Below are positions 52,455-61,743 of a stretch of 64,000 bases of DNA, in pieces. The position numbers and the translations under genes were made by a program. Source of the stretch: Bacillus sp. RAR_GA_16 (GTDB lineage: Bacteria > Bacillota > Bacilli > Bacillales > Guptibacillaceae). The notes beneath the pieces were generated by a model. It was given only the letters and a program-made list of their open reading frames with translations. It did not search any database and was not told the origin of the DNA. Numbering within the stretch: position 1 is the first letter of the stretch; every line of letters begins with the position of its first letter. The stretch is taken from the NCBI RefSeq assembly GCF_020165985.1, contig NZ_JAIUKZ010000016.1, positions 1 through 64,000 of the forward strand, in the 5' to 3' direction.

Positions 52455-53703
52455 ATGCTGTTAACTGCAAAAAATCTACTTCTAAATCTCTTGCTTGTTT
52501 TTGCCCCGCTTAGTATCATTCAGATTCCTATACTTGCTGAAGCACACAAACTTTTTGAAAAAATCCTCAGGATGGTTATTGACATTATTTCCAGGCGTCG
52601 CCATTATTCTATGTATGGTCTATCCTGTTGTCGTGGATGATAATTTTATCTTGGATTTTAGAAGAATTCCTTTCATTCTTGGTGCCCTTTACGGAGGAAA
52701 GTGGGTAGCACTCGCTTATTTATTTGTCACACTTGCCTACCGATTTACACTGGGAGGGACGGGCTTTTATTCAACTTTGTTATCCTTTACACTTCTTGCC
52801 TTTGTTGCCTCCTACGTCTCGCCGAAATTTGTTCAATCAAGTTTGAAGAAAAAACTTCTTATTGCTCTCAGTCTTGATTTAATGGTAGGCGTATCCTCTA
52901 CTGTTATCTCACTCACTTTTTTTGAAACGCAAATTCTTACTTCCTCCTGGATTCTTTTTAATTTTACTAGCTCTATGGGGGTGCTACTTGCCACGCTGGT
53001 GTATGAAGTTTTTCTAAATCAGTTCAAATTGTTGCAGACGGTGATGGAAGGTCAGAAATTAGAAGTTGTCAGTCATCTCGCTGCAAGTATTTCCCACGAA
53101 GTTCGAAATCCCTTAACCGTTAGTAGAGGATTTCTACAGCTGATCGAGAGTGATCTCGAAAACAAACAGACAAAAGAATATATGGAATTAGCGATTAATG
53201 AACTTGATCGTGCGACAGAAATTATTAATGACTATTTAACCTTCGCCAAGCCGTTTCCTGAAGACATAGAAGAAATTGATCTTGCAAGTGAAATTGCCTA
53301 TAGCGTTGGGGTGATAACCCCCCTTGCCACGTTAAAAGATGTAACCATTACAACCAAAATTGATATCCCACCTATTATGATTCAATCAGAGAAGCGAAAA
53401 TTTCAGCAGTGCTTAATGAATATTTTTAAAAATGCGATTGAGGCCATGCCTGACGGTGGGACGCTGAATGTTGAAGTTGAAAGAGAGAAAACAAAACTAA
53501 CCGTTAGCATATCAGATACGGGGATTGGGATGACGGAAGAGCAGCTAAGTCGGATGGGGCAGCCGTTTTTTACAACAAAAGAAAAGGGAACAGGTCTTGG
53601 CATGATGGTATCGCACAGCATTGTTCAAGCGATGAATGGGGAAATCATATATGCTAGTACGCCCGGTGTGGGGACAACCGTACACCTTGTATTTGAAATA
53701 TAA
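52455..53703 (+). pseudogene. KinB-like sporulation sensor histidine kinase, frameshifted near N-terminus
   Basis: Six N-terminal helices (5TM/LYTS-like) then cytoplasmic kinase. The first part (MLLTAKNLLLNLLLVFAPLSIIQIPILAEAHKLFEK) is in one frame; after an A6 run near 52561 the sense moves on to SSGWLLTLFPGVAIILCMVYP in another. One extra A explains it. Kinase motifs are complete: SISHEVRNPLT (His), NIFKNAIEA, DTGIGM and GTGLGM. A homopolymer indel suggests sequencing error. KinB-type kinases feed the Spo0A phosphorelay. Confidence 0.82.
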
Positions 53704-53781
53704 TAATGAAATCAGCATAAATGCGAAACCTTTTAGGAAGGTATTCGTAACTAATAGAAGAAACGAATGGAGGCTAATTTC

Positions 53782-53985
53782 ATGAAAAAGTTTTACAAAT
53801 CGACAACTAACAAGCAACTTTCCGGTGTTCTCGGAGGAGCAAGCGAAATCTTTAACATTGATGCAAGCATTCTAAGAATTGCCTATTTTGCACTATCGAT
53901 CTTTACTTCAGGCATATTTGTACTCATCTATATTGCAGCAGCGATCATCTTGCCAACGGATCAGGAAGTGCAAAAAAATCAGTAA
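53782..53985 (+). CDS. PspC-domain membrane stress protein
   Basis: 67 aa. KKFYKSTTNKQLSGVLGGASEIFNIDASILRIAYFALSIF is the PspC domain: Gly-rich helix-loop and one to two membrane helices (YFALSIFTSGIFVLIYIAAAIIL). ATG 53782 has GGAGG eight bases upstream. Senses or buffers envelope stress. A small membrane gene follows 20 bases later. Confidence 0.85.
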   Translation: MKKFYKSTTNKQLSGVLGGASEIFNIDASILRIAYFALSIFTSGIFVLIYIAAAIILPTDQEVQKNQ

Positions 53986-54005
53986 AGGCACGTACGGAGG
54001 TTAAC

Positions 54006-54209
54006 ATGAAGAATGGATTCTACAATGTCGTGGCCATGTTTAGCTCCTTTTTACTATTTTGTGCAGGGCTAATTTCCTTATTTGGATGGATCGTGTTATT
54101 CTCAACGACACTATCTGTGATCTTTGCAGTTTCTGGCTTTTTGGGTGTTCTGACAAATAGTTGGCAGTTAAAAAAGTATATGAAGCAAAGCAGATCCGAT
54201 CACTCGTAA
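54006..54209 (+). CDS. small two-helix membrane protein (67 aa)
   Basis: ACGGAGGTTAAC precedes ATG 54006. Two helices (MFSSFLLFCAGLISLFGWIVLFS and VIFAVSGFLGVL) and a basic tail. Probably co-transcribed with the PspC gene. No family recognised. Confidence 0.65.
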   Translation: MKNGFYNVVAMFSSFLLFCAGLISLFGWIVLFSTTLSVIFAVSGFLGVLTNSWQLKKYMKQSRSDHS

Positions 54210-54237
54210 GTAACGTCATTTATGATTGTGCCGGATG

Positions 54238-54276
54238 AAAAAGAGCGATGCACCTCGAGAGGCATCGCTCTTTCGT
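54238..54276. terminator. bidirectional terminator
   Basis: AAAGAGCGATGC / GCATCGCTCTTT stem with loop ACCTCGAGAG. Confidence 0.88.
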
Positions 54277-54307
54277 TTCGAACTAAGAATTTGAATCTCA
54301 CACGTAA

Positions 54308-54577
54308 CTAGGATTCACTTTTACTACGGGTTTTGCCCATAATAAAGCTCACAATTAGCACCAAAATAATTGCTCCTATGATAGCAGGGATGATGCTGAA
54401 TCCACCAAGATCTGGTCCCCAGCTTCCAAGTATAAGCGTACCTAGCCACGCACCCACAAAACCAGCAATAATATTTCCAATAATTCCACCTGGAACATCG
54501 CGACCCGTAATGGCACCAGCAAGCCAACCAATGATACCACCAATGATTAAACTCCAAATAAATCCGATCGGAAACAC
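54308..54577 (-). CDS. GlsB/YeaQ/YmgE-family stress membrane protein
   Basis: 89 aa, Gly-rich with three helices: SLIIGGIIGWLAGAITGRDVPGGIIGNIIAGFVGAWLG is the transglycosylase-associated/GlsB fold. Helix IIPAIIGAIILVLIV follows. The only canonical start (GTG 54577) overlaps AGGAGG, which cannot work; an in-frame ATC lies at ideal spacing eight bases later. The start is therefore uncertain. Expressed in envelope or general stress in other Firmicutes. Confidence 0.82.
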   Translation of the reverse strand: MFPIGFIWSLIIGGIIGWLAGAITGRDVPGGIIGNIIAGFVGAWLGTLILGSWGPDLGGFSIIPAIIGAIILVLIVSFIMGKTRSKSES

Positions 54578-54651
54578 CTCCTAATGACAAAATCTTTCTG
54601 TATTGTTTTATCCTATAAAAGGTTTTCTATTCATAATCGGATAGCCATTGA

Positions 54652-54694
54652 AAAAAGCCGTATCTGATCCAAAGGATTAAGATACGGCTTTCAT
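54652..54694 (-). terminator. terminator of rsbR-like gene
   Basis: AAAGCCGTATCT / AGATACGGCTTT stem and T6 on the minus strand. Confidence 0.88.
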
Positions 54695-54715
54695 TAGGCA
54701 ATCACAGATGAACCA

Positions 54716-55561
54716 TTAATCTCTAGATACAATTGCTTCTGAAGAAATAGCCTGCGCAAGGTTAGAAGTTATCCGTACTTCACCAAAATCAATGCCAAGT
54801 TGAACGGCAGTCTGAGCAATTTCAGGACGAATCCCAGATAAGGTTGCTGTTACTCCAATTAACTTAAGGCCAGTAATCAATTGGAAAATTTGCTGTGCGA
54901 CTCTTGTATCAACGAGGTAGACTCCAGATAAATCAATAAAAAGGTGATCGACTCGTTTCGTTGTACAACCTTCGAGCGTGTTCTCGAAAATAGCCGTTGC
55001 GCGATCTGAATCGATGTCACCAACGAGGGGAAGAAGTGCTTTTCCATCTGGAAGATCAATCAGCGGTGAGCTCAGTTCATTGATGGTTTGCTGTTGTTCT
55101 TCGATTTTGGCAGTTAAATGATTCGACTTTTCTTCAACAACACGAGTCATCACTACGTCAATCGCTTCAATAATGGCAAGCTTCCAAATGTCCAGGCTTT
55201 TTTGTGAGACAAGATTTTCAGTCGTTCTTGAATACTCTTCGATAAAGTCCATGTATTGTTCACGGGTCCGTTGGAATTCTCTCATAATCAAATGAGTCGG
55301 AGTATTCAAATGTTCGGGATCACGTCCTACTTCTTTCACCCAGTCATCGAATTCATTAAAAAAGGCGCCTTTTTCCATAATGAAAATTTTGCATAAGTGC
55401 TGATGAAACTCTAAGTTTTGTGCCTTTAACCCTCGAATAACCTCCGGATCAGTAGACGCATAGACACCCGTTCCGCTCTTGTCGAGTGACGCATACCAAT
55501 CTTCCGTGAGCTGTTCCGCTTTTGTTAATAAAAATTGATGAAGTTCCTTGTTACGTTGCAT
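54716..55561 (-). CDS. RsbR-family stressosome protein
   Basis: 281 aa: an N-terminal globin-like sensor part and a C-terminal STAS domain (about 163-275). ALLPLVGDIDSDRATAIFEN and HLFIDLSGVYLVDTRVAQQIFQLI with SGIRPEIAQTAVQLGID match RsbRA closely. The second phospho-Thr is kept (VDT) and the first is Ser (IDS instead of IDT). Part of the complex that releases RsbT and so activates SigB. GAGGAG precedes ATG 55561. No rsbS/rsbT lie here. Confidence 0.9.
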   Translation of the reverse strand: MQRNKELHQFLLTKAEQLTEDWYASLDKSGTGVYASTDPEVIRGLKAQNLEFHQHLCKIFIMEKGAFFNEFDDWVKEVGRDPEHLNTPTHLIMREFQRTREQYMDFIEEYSRTTENLVSQKSLDIWKLAIIEAIDVVMTRVVEEKSNHLTAKIEEQQQTINELSSPLIDLPDGKALLPLVGDIDSDRATAIFENTLEGCTTKRVDHLFIDLSGVYLVDTRVAQQIFQLITGLKLIGVTATLSGIRPEIAQTAVQLGIDFGEVRITSNLAQAISSEAIVSRD

Positions 55562-55833
55562 ACAAATATGCTCCTCTCGATACCTGAATTCGTTCTTTAT
55601 TTAGTAGTGTGTATCATTTCATCCACTCGTATCATGGAAGTCTCCATAATGTTGGCATCTGTTGGATCGGAACAATATGATGGCGATAGGAATGTAATTA
55701 GCTTTACAACTATTATAAAACTATTATAACAAGGTTTGACACGATCCACGAACTTAATTATCTATTTGTACATAACAATTGTGTAACATCCCGATAATAG
55801 TAGAGTTGAAAAACGATGGAAGGGTAACTGCAA
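55562..55833. other. intergenic region upstream of rsbR-like gene
   Basis: No convincing gene. ACTATTATAA occurs twice in tandem (55708-55728), which gives two minus-strand TATAAT boxes that may be alternative -10 elements for the rsbR-like gene. Confidence 0.4.
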
Positions 55834-55863
55834 AATAAAAAAGAGGAAAGAATGACCTTCCTC
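55834..55863 (-). terminator. terminator of the ECF-like gene
   Basis: GAGGAA / TTCCTC stem with an eight-base loop followed by TTTTTT on the minus strand. Confidence 0.7.
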
Positions 55864-55883
55864 AATGATAATTCGATCGAGTA

Positions 55884-56150
55884 TTAAGAAACGCGAGGAT
55901 AGTGGCCTTTGATTAGGGTTAAGCAAAGTTTAGTTATGGCCACAGAAAGGTGCTTTTCTTTCATAAGAATCGTTGGAGAAGACCATATTAATTGAAAAAG
56001 TTGCGTCATAATTCTCTCATGATTAGTAGGATCAGTTCCTGTCTTGGTAAGAAGGTGTGAGAGGTGACGATGATATGTATCGTACAATTCATTCAAAGAA
56101 TCTTTATCTTGATCGACGAGTCGTTGAATCATCCTTTGTTGATTATGCAT
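55884..56150 (-). CDS. orphan ECF sigma region-2-like protein (88 aa)
   Basis: QDKDSLNELYDTYHRHLSHLL...ERIMTQLFQLIWSSPTILMKEKHLSVAITKLC resembles ECF sigma region 2 (LxxLYdxYxxxl...QevFxxiW...WL). No region 4 follows before the terminator. GGAGAAACGGC precedes ATG 56150. Either a decayed sigma factor or a single-domain protein. Evidence is similarity by eye only. Confidence 0.5.
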   Translation of the reverse strand: MHNQQRMIQRLVDQDKDSLNELYDTYHRHLSHLLTKTGTDPTNHERIMTQLFQLIWSSPTILMKEKHLSVAITKLCLTLIKGHYPRVS

Positions 56151-56530
56151 GCCGTTTCTCCTTATTTTGGTAGTAATTTCTTATTTCCACTAGCAGAACT
56201 GTTTTAAACTCATAATTCTCGAATTAAAGATATTTATGCTCAAACTTGATCTATTTAACTGAATTTTCTTGCTTCTAAAAGGATCGCTTTGATATAGTTG
56301 AAAATGGAGATGAAAGGAAAGGGGATTAGGAACATGTGTGGAGATATCTTGTCATAGTTCAACAGCATAGCCTATTTCAAATAAGGGGATAGGTCTGTTA
56401 ATGAAACTAGTACAGGTTCATCACGTTCATGATTGATAAATGATTTGGACAGTGGTTTAGTAGATTCTGTCCTTGTTTCCATCTCCTTTCATAAGTGTAC
56501 GGGTGTCCCTATAAACGGGAGGAAGTTAAA
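56151..56530. other. long intergenic region before SDR gene
   Basis: No gene of more than 20 codons with a ribosome site seen on either strand. A ten-codon frame (MKLVQVHHVHD) at about 56400-56435 is too short to call. AT-rich leader likely holds the SDR promoter. Confidence 0.4.
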
Positions 56531-57307
56531 ATGAATGATGCAAAGAAAATTGCGATTATAACAGGTGCCAGTCGCCCCAATGGGATAGGCGCTGCGATTT
56601 GTCGTGAGTTAGCTCGGGAAGGGTTCCATATATTTTTCACTCATTTTTCGCCATATGATTTTAAAACTGGCTACAACGATGCAGAAAAGAACTGGGCTAA
56701 GAGCTTTGAGAATGAGTTAAGGGAACATGGTGTGAACGTGGAATCAATGGAGCTGGATTTAAGTAAAAGGGATGCACCGGAAAGACTTTTGGAGCGCGTT
56801 CAACACATGACGGGACAGCTTTCAATTTTAGTGAACAACGCCACACATTGCGTAGAAATGAGTCATGAACAATTAACTTCAGATGTCCTTGATGAACATT
56901 ATGCGGTGAATGTCAGAGGGACGTGTATGCTATCTGTAGCAATTGCGAGGCACCTTAAGAAAAAGGCTTCTAATGGGCGAATCATCAATTTCGTTTCCGG
57001 CCAGGATAAAAGTCCTCAGCCGGGAAACCTGCCCTATATAACGACGAAAGGAGCAATCTCTGCTTTTACAACGTCATTCGCAACTGAGGTCGCTTCTCAT
57101 CATATAACGGTTAATGCGATTGACCCTGGTCCGACAAATTCTGGCTATATGGATCATGCAACGCAGGACTTCTTAAGATCAAAATTTCCTACGGGGAGAA
57201 TTGGAACGCCGGAAGATGCAGCACGGTTAGTGAACTTCCTAGCCAGTGATGCAGCGAGTTGGATCACAGGACAGATTATTCATTCAGACGGTGGTTTTCG
57301 CGATTGA
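56531..57307 (+). CDS. SDR-family oxidoreductase
   Basis: 258 aa. IITGASRPNGIGAAICRELA (cofactor loop), LVNNATHCVE, and PYITTKGAISAF with the Tyr-x3-Lys pair; Ser comes from INFVSGQD. The HFSPYDFKTGYNDAEKNW insert and GRIGTPEDAARLVNFLASDAASWITGQIIHSDGGF end are typical of Bacillus 3-oxoacyl-reductase-like SDRs. Substrate unknown. GGGAGG eight bases before ATG 56531. Confidence 0.88.
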   Translation: MNDAKKIAIITGASRPNGIGAAICRELAREGFHIFFTHFSPYDFKTGYNDAEKNWAKSFENELREHGVNVESMELDLSKRDAPERLLERVQHMTGQLSILVNNATHCVEMSHEQLTSDVLDEHYAVNVRGTCMLSVAIARHLKKKASNGRIINFVSGQDKSPQPGNLPYITTKGAISAFTTSFATEVASHHITVNAIDPGPTNSGYMDHATQDFLRSKFPTGRIGTPEDAARLVNFLASDAASWITGQIIHSDGGFRD

Positions 57308-57321
57308 AGAGAAGAATGGAA

Positions 57322-57360
57322 GAAAGCGTGCTGACATGACGTCAGCACGCTTTCTTTTTT
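57322..57360. terminator. bidirectional terminator
   Basis: AAAGCGTGCTGAC / GTCAGCACGCTTT stem with a five-base loop and a T tract. Confidence 0.92.
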
Positions 57361-58318
57361 AGAATAATACGTAGGAAACAACGATATACAGTAAGGCCAT
57401 GACGAGCGATGGGGCAGCATAGCGCCATGAACTACGGACAGTTGATGGGCGAAGGAGCAAGTACAAAATCACAATGGTCATCAACAACCCAAGGCTTGCG
57501 ATAAAAATATGAGACAGATCAACCGCTGCAAGGATCGGCCCTTCACGATAGAGCACATCCGTAAGTGCGAGAAGTTGAATATTGAACAGGTTACTACCAA
57601 GGATTGAACCAATTGCCATATTGTAGTTTGCTAGTTTAAAAGCTGCGAGAACTGTGACAAGTTCTGGTAGAGAAGTGGAGGCGGCAATTAAAAAGCTACC
57701 GACAAAGCTTGCATTCATACCTGTCACTTCTGCAAGGCGGTCACCTGTAATGGATAGAATGCTACCTGAAACAAAAACAATCAACGCGGCAACAATAAAT
57801 CCAATCACTGCCGTACGAAGCGAAAGATCTTTTGTAGGAACATCTTCTTCTTCACCCTCATCCTCCGAAATGCTTTTCATTGAAAGCACATATAAGAGAA
57901 CAATGATCATCATTTCGATTCCAACACCAAAGATGGAAATCGTTCCTGGTAATAATAACGCGACAATGAGAATGGCGAGAAATAGAAGACCAACGAGAGC
58001 AGAAGGCACATGCGCTTTCGTGTTCACCTTCTGATACAATCTGCGTCTTCGATAAATGACATCCACAACCGCTAGAATTAATAGATTAAAGACATTACTT
58101 CCGAGCATATTACCGACTGCAATATCTGGATTATCGATATAAACAGCTGTTAGACTCGTTGTTAACTCAGGTAAAGACGTTGCCCCTGCAATTAAGAATG
58201 TTCCAACAACCGCTCCACTTAAAGATGACTTCTTGCTAATGACATCTCCGAACTGATTCAGGTAAATAGCGGCCCCGACAACTACAGCTGCTGCCAAAAG
58301 AAAGATGAGAATAATCAT
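57359..58318 (-). CDS. Ca2+(Mn2+)/cation antiporter, CaCA family
   Basis: 319 aa, ten helices in two inverted halves with alpha-repeats GATSLPELTTSLTA...GNMLGSNVFNL and STSLPELVTVLAA...GSILGSNLFNI (SLPEL and G(N/S)xxGSN motifs). An acidic loop (SEDEGEEEDVP) separates them. Start ATG 58318, GAGGAG six bases upstream. Upstream Mn2+ riboswitch points to manganese (or calcium) efflux, although the family is usually annotated as sodium:calcium antiporter. Confidence 0.9.
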   Translation of the reverse strand: MIILIFLLAAAVVVGAAIYLNQFGDVISKKSSLSGAVVGTFLIAGATSLPELTTSLTAVYIDNPDIAVGNMLGSNVFNLLILAVVDVIYRRRRLYQKVNTKAHVPSALVGLLFLAILIVALLLPGTISIFGVGIEMMIIVLLYVLSMKSISEDEGEEEDVPTKDLSLRTAVIGFIVAALIVFVSGSILSITGDRLAEVTGMNASFVGSFLIAASTSLPELVTVLAAFKLANYNMAIGSILGSNLFNIQLLALTDVLYREGPILAAVDLSHIFIASLGLLMTIVILYLLLRPSTVRSSWRYAAPSLVMALLYIVVSYVLF

Positions 58319-58344
58319 GTCGTACTCCTCTCCGCCAGCGCATA

Positions 58345-58475
58345 CAAAAAACCCTGGCACAACAAAATTGTACCAAGGTCTTGCGTACTAAAAACTTAGC
58401 CCGATGAACCAGGTATTTCCATACCGTATTGATGATTCATCAGCCGTTACCGGTCGCTACTCCCCTTGTTACGAT
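58345..58475 (-). promoter_or_regulatory. yybP-ykoY Mn2+ riboswitch with terminator
   Basis: Minus-strand hallmarks: AAGGGGAGTAGCGACCGG (5' side of the junction) and GCAAGACCTTGG (3' side), the two conserved loops that bind Mn2+. The 3' part folds with the following sequence into CCTTGGTACAA / TTGTGCCAGGG plus TTTTTT (58345-58378), so metal binding should prevent this terminator and allow antiporter expression. Confidence 0.9.
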
Positions 58476-58476
58476 A

Positions 58477-58505
58477 ACTATAGCTTGGTTTAAATTTAAA
58501 GTCAA
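58477..58505 (-). promoter_or_regulatory. sigma-A promoter of the antiporter transcript
   Basis: Minus strand TTGACT (58505-58500), 17 bases, TATAGT (58482-58477), 10 bases before the riboswitch. Confidence 0.8.
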
Positions 58506-58522
58506 TTAATAAGGGGCAAGCT

Positions 58523-60091
58523 TTAGTAAGGATCAGACGGCTGGCTTCTTTCTTCTGCGTTTTCGACTGCCCTATCCATTTTCTCCTCAGTAGATGTGAG
58601 AAGTTTTTTCAGCTCTTCGGTAACGCGCTTTCCATAATCTTGATCGCATTCCGTTAACATCGAGAGCATGCGATCTTGGATTTCTTTGCGACAATCACCA
58701 AGCGCAATGGCAAGATTGGAGACCAAATCATCCCGCTCCCAATCCTTCATTCGTCGGTAGGTTTCACCCGCTTGACCGAAATTGTTTTCTCTCGATATTT
58801 TCTTACGTTGAAGCTGGCCCTCTACATGTGGTTCATATTCTTTCCCGGGATTAACGGCCTCTTTTAATCCCCCAATCAAGGAAGGTTCATAATTGACATG
58901 TGGGTTTTGGTGCTGACCATAATCCTGTCTAAAATCCATTTGGCCTGCACTTTCATTCGTAGCCACATGCTTTGCTGGCTTATTAATCGGCAGTTGTAAA
59001 TAGTTTGATCCCACACGGTAGCGCTGCGTATCCGAATAGGAATACGTTCGTCCTTGAAGGAGCTTATCGTCAGAGAAATCAAGCCCATCTACCAAAACGC
59101 CCGTACCAAACGCTGCTTGTTCCACTTCAGCAAAGTAGTTTTCTGGATTGCGGTTGAGAACCATTTTACCAACCTTGTGCCAAGGAACATCCTCTTTGTA
59201 CCAGAGTTTTGTCGGGTCGAGGGGATCGAAATCGAGTTCAGGGTGTTCGCCATCCTCCATAATCTGAACGTAAAGCTCCCATTCTGGATATTGACCATTT
59301 TCAATTGCTTCATAAAGGTCCTGAGTGGCATGGTTAAAGTTTGTTGACTGAATGTGACCGGCCTCTTTTTGAGTGAGGTTTCGAATGCCCTGTACAGGCT
59401 CCCAGTGATACTTTACTAGAACGGCTTTTCCTTCTTTGTTTACCCATTTATAAGCATGTACGCCAGAACCCTGCATATGCCGGAAGTTCGCTGGGATGCC
59501 CCACGGTGAAAATAGAAAGGTCACCATCTGCATGGATTCAGGTGTCTGGCAGAGAAAATCAAACATGCGCTCCATGTCTTGCCGGTTTGTTACGGGATCT
59601 GGTTTAAAGGAATGCACCATATCAGGAAATTTAAGCGGATCACGGATAAAGAAAATCTTTAGATTGTTTCCGACCAAATCCCAGTTGCCGTCTTCTGTGT
59701 AGAATTTAACCGCAAATCCTCTAGGATCACGTAGGGTTTCAGGTGAATGGGTTCCATGCACCACTGTCGAAAATCTGACGAAAACAGGGGTTTGTTTGCC
59801 AACTTCAGTAAATACCTTGGCACGTGTATAGTTTGCGATTGGCTCTTCTCCTACTTTTCCATAGGATTCGAAGTACCCATGCGCTCCTGCACCACGGGCA
59901 TGCACAACGCGTTCAGGAGTACGTTCACGATCAAAATGGCTAATTTTTTCAAGGAAATCGTAGTTTTCAAGGGTGGTCGGGCCGCGGTTTCCAACTGTCC
60001 GTACATTTTGATTATCCGTGACAGGGTGCCCCTGCCGGTTGGTTAGTGTTTCATCGCGTTTTTCATTCGATTGGTTTGGATCTTTGTTCAT
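58523..60091 (-). CDS. heme catalase
   Basis: 522 aa, small-subunit clade. Distal His region [16 protein letters not shown], Asn in VGNNLKIFF and proximal Tyr in [17 protein letters not shown] are all present; [33 protein letters not shown] is the active-site block. GGAGG precedes ATG 60091. A PerR-box-like sequence lies 50-65 bases upstream, consistent with peroxide induction (katA type). A spore catalase (KatX) is the alternative but its sequence differs. Confidence 0.93.
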   Translation of the reverse strand: MNKDPNQSNEKRDETLTNRQGHPVTDNQNVRTVGNRGPTTLENYDFLEKISHFDRERTPERVVHARGAGAHGYFESYGKVGEEPIANYTRAKVFTEVGKQTPVFVRFSTVVHGTHSPETLRDPRGFAVKFYTEDGNWDLVGNNLKIFFIRDPLKFPDMVHSFKPDPVTNRQDMERMFDFLCQTPESMQMVTFLFSPWGIPANFRHMQGSGVHAYKWVNKEGKAVLVKYHWEPVQGIRNLTQKEAGHIQSTNFNHATQDLYEAIENGQYPEWELYVQIMEDGEHPELDFDPLDPTKLWYKEDVPWHKVGKMVLNRNPENYFAEVEQAAFGTGVLVDGLDFSDDKLLQGRTYSYSDTQRYRVGSNYLQLPINKPAKHVATNESAGQMDFRQDYGQHQNPHVNYEPSLIGGLKEAVNPGKEYEPHVEGQLQRKKISRENNFGQAGETYRRMKDWERDDLVSNLAIALGDCRKEIQDRMLSMLTECDQDYGKRVTEELKKLLTSTEEKMDRAVENAEERSQPSDPY

Positions 60092-60142
60092 GGCAAATCC
60101 TCCTTCTCTATATCGTTCAAATTATCCCCAAAGAAACGTTCC

Positions 60143-60157
60143 TTATACTGTTTATAT
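60143..60157 (-). promoter_or_regulatory. PerR-box-like operator before catalase
   Basis: TTATACTGTTTATAT agrees with the PerR box TTATAATNATTATAA at 11 of 14 defined positions. Near-by GTTTCA-AA-TGAAAC (60181-60194) is another dyad of unknown meaning. Confidence 0.45.
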
Positions 60158-60254
60158 AGTGAAATTTTGGATGGGAATTTGTTTCAAATGAAACCTTTGC
60201 ATCTTTTTAATCGTAGAAAAACAAAGCGACTGACTATGAAAGGAGAAACAGGAA

Positions 60255-60551
60255 ATGCTTGAAATCATTTTAACGATTGTTTTTGTAATCGTTTTTATAA
60301 TAGGGATGATTGTTCAGATTAGACGAAGAAAACGAGCGGGCTTAACTGGAGTAAAATCAGCTATATCTCCTATCTGTTTTATGATAAGTGCAGCTTTTAA
60401 CCCATTGGGATACTGGTTCGGTTTTCTTGGATTAATTAGCTTGTTAGGTTCGATGTTATTTCTTTTTCTAGGGGCTTATTATTTGAAAGAGATGCAAGTA
60501 TCAGGTGAAAAGGGGCGACTGAACAACTATAAGGGAGAACAAAAAGGATGA
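60255..60551 (+). CDS. small membrane protein (98 aa)
   Basis: Three helices: IILTIVFVIVFIIGMIVQI, ISPICFMISAAFNPLGYW and GFLGLISLLGSMLFLFLGAYYL, with RRRKR after the first. GAAAGGAG lies before the ATG. No family recognised. The stop overlaps the next gene (ATGA), so both are coupled. Confidence 0.68.
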   Translation: MLEIILTIVFVIVFIIGMIVQIRRRKRAGLTGVKSAISPICFMISAAFNPLGYWFGFLGLISLLGSMLFLFLGAYYLKEMQVSGEKGRLNNYKGEQKG

Positions 60552-60793
60552 AGTACATAAAAGTGATGCTAGTGTTAGTCGCGTTCATGGCGACTAGTAG
60601 CATTGTTTGGTTAGGATTTACGGATGGTCATGAAGCGTTGTTTCGACTCTGTATGAGTATTGCAGTGTTTACCTCACTTTGTTTTATTTATATAGAAGAA
60701 AAAAAGGGAAAGAAAAGGACCACGCTATTCTTTCTAGGGCTTAGCCTTATTTCGATTGCGGTTGGGATTGTTCAAATCGTTGGAAAAGGATAG
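60548..60793 (+). CDS. small membrane protein (81 aa)
   Basis: ATG overlaps the previous stop as ATGA. Three helices (VMLVLVAFMATSSIVWLGF, LCMSIAVFTSLCFIYI, LFFLGLSLISIAVGIVQIV) around a basic KKGKKR loop. Function unknown. Confidence 0.68.
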   Translation: MKYIKVMLVLVAFMATSSIVWLGFTDGHEALFRLCMSIAVFTSLCFIYIEEKKGKKRTTLFFLGLSLISIAVGIVQIVGKG

Positions 60794-60810
60794 TAATGTA
60801 AATAAACCAT

Positions 60811-60841
60811 AAAAACACCTTCAACAGAAAAGGTGTTTTTG
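60811..60841 (+). terminator. rho-independent terminator
   Basis: AAAAACACCTT / AAGGTGTTTTT stem with loop CAACAGA, between convergent genes. Confidence 0.88.
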
Positions 60842-60853
60842 CGTTAAGGTAGT

Positions 60854-61732
60854 TTAGTGATCCAGTAATGAAAGGAGTTGTTTTAACGGCTCCGAAACCC
60901 ATTTGCGCTTCTGATAGACAATTTGCATATGCATGTTAAGGTCAAGTTGGTGAAATGGGACAACGGTCAATCGACCATGTTGAATCTCTCGTTCGACCGC
61001 TATGCGAGGGAGTAGCGCAATACCAAGACCATCCGCTACACATTGTTTGATCGCTTCTAGGCTGCTAAATGAAATAATGGAGGTTGCTTGAATGCTTTCA
61101 TTCTTAAGCATTTGTTCGAAAAGCACCCGATAGGAACAACCTTCTTCGGTTAAAATGAACGTTTCCTGTTCTAGGTTTTTTAGTTCTAATGAAGCATCAT
61201 ATTTGGTGAATGGATGGGCGGGAGAAGCGATCATCACCAATTCTTCTTCACGGATGGGGATGACGTTTAAATCTGAATGACTTTGTAAGCGATCCAATAA
61301 AATGGTGACATCGTATGTGCCGTCGATTGTGCCACCGATCAAATTTTGACACTGTCCCGATTCAAGGCGAATACGCAATTCCGGATGTTTTTCCTTAAGG
61401 GCTTTAATATAAGGAGTGATGTAATAGGCGGCAACCGTTTCACCTGTTCCGATTCGAAGGGTTCCCTTTAAGTTGGTATCTCTGCGAAGCTGTGCATCTG
61501 CTTCATCTAATAACGTGATAACCTCAAGCACATAGGCATGCAGCTGCTCTCCCGGTTGCGTTAATCTCATTTTCCTTCCCACTCGCTCAAATAGTTTTAC
61601 TTGATAATGCTCTTCTAACTTTTTAATTTGAGCCGTCACACTAGATTGGGCATACCCAAGTGCTTCAGCGGTTTGTGTATAGCTTCCTGATTTAACGACC
61701 TCGTGGAATGTGTAGAAATAACTTATATCCAT
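60854..61732 (-). CDS. LysR-family regulator
   Basis: 292 aa. HTH GSYTQTAEALGYAQSSVTAQIKKLEEHY near the N-terminus, then the two-lobed effector domain (GTLRIGTGETVAAYYITPYI..., LGIALLPRIAVERE). ATG 61732 has GGAGG six bases upstream; a longer start (61801) reads across the operator region. Divergent from an FMN reductase across 137 bases, the standard LysR arrangement, so the reductase is the likely target. Confidence 0.88.
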   Translation of the reverse strand: MDISYFYTFHEVVKSGSYTQTAEALGYAQSSVTAQIKKLEEHYQVKLFERVGRKMRLTQPGEQLHAYVLEVITLLDEADAQLRRDTNLKGTLRIGTGETVAAYYITPYIKALKEKHPELRIRLESGQCQNLIGGTIDGTYDVTILLDRLQSHSDLNVIPIREEELVMIASPAHPFTKYDASLELKNLEQETFILTEEGCSYRVLFEQMLKNESIQATSIISFSSLEAIKQCVADGLGIALLPRIAVEREIQHGRLTVVPFHQLDLNMHMQIVYQKRKWVSEPLKQLLSLLDH

Positions 61733-61743
61733 GTGGTACCTCC

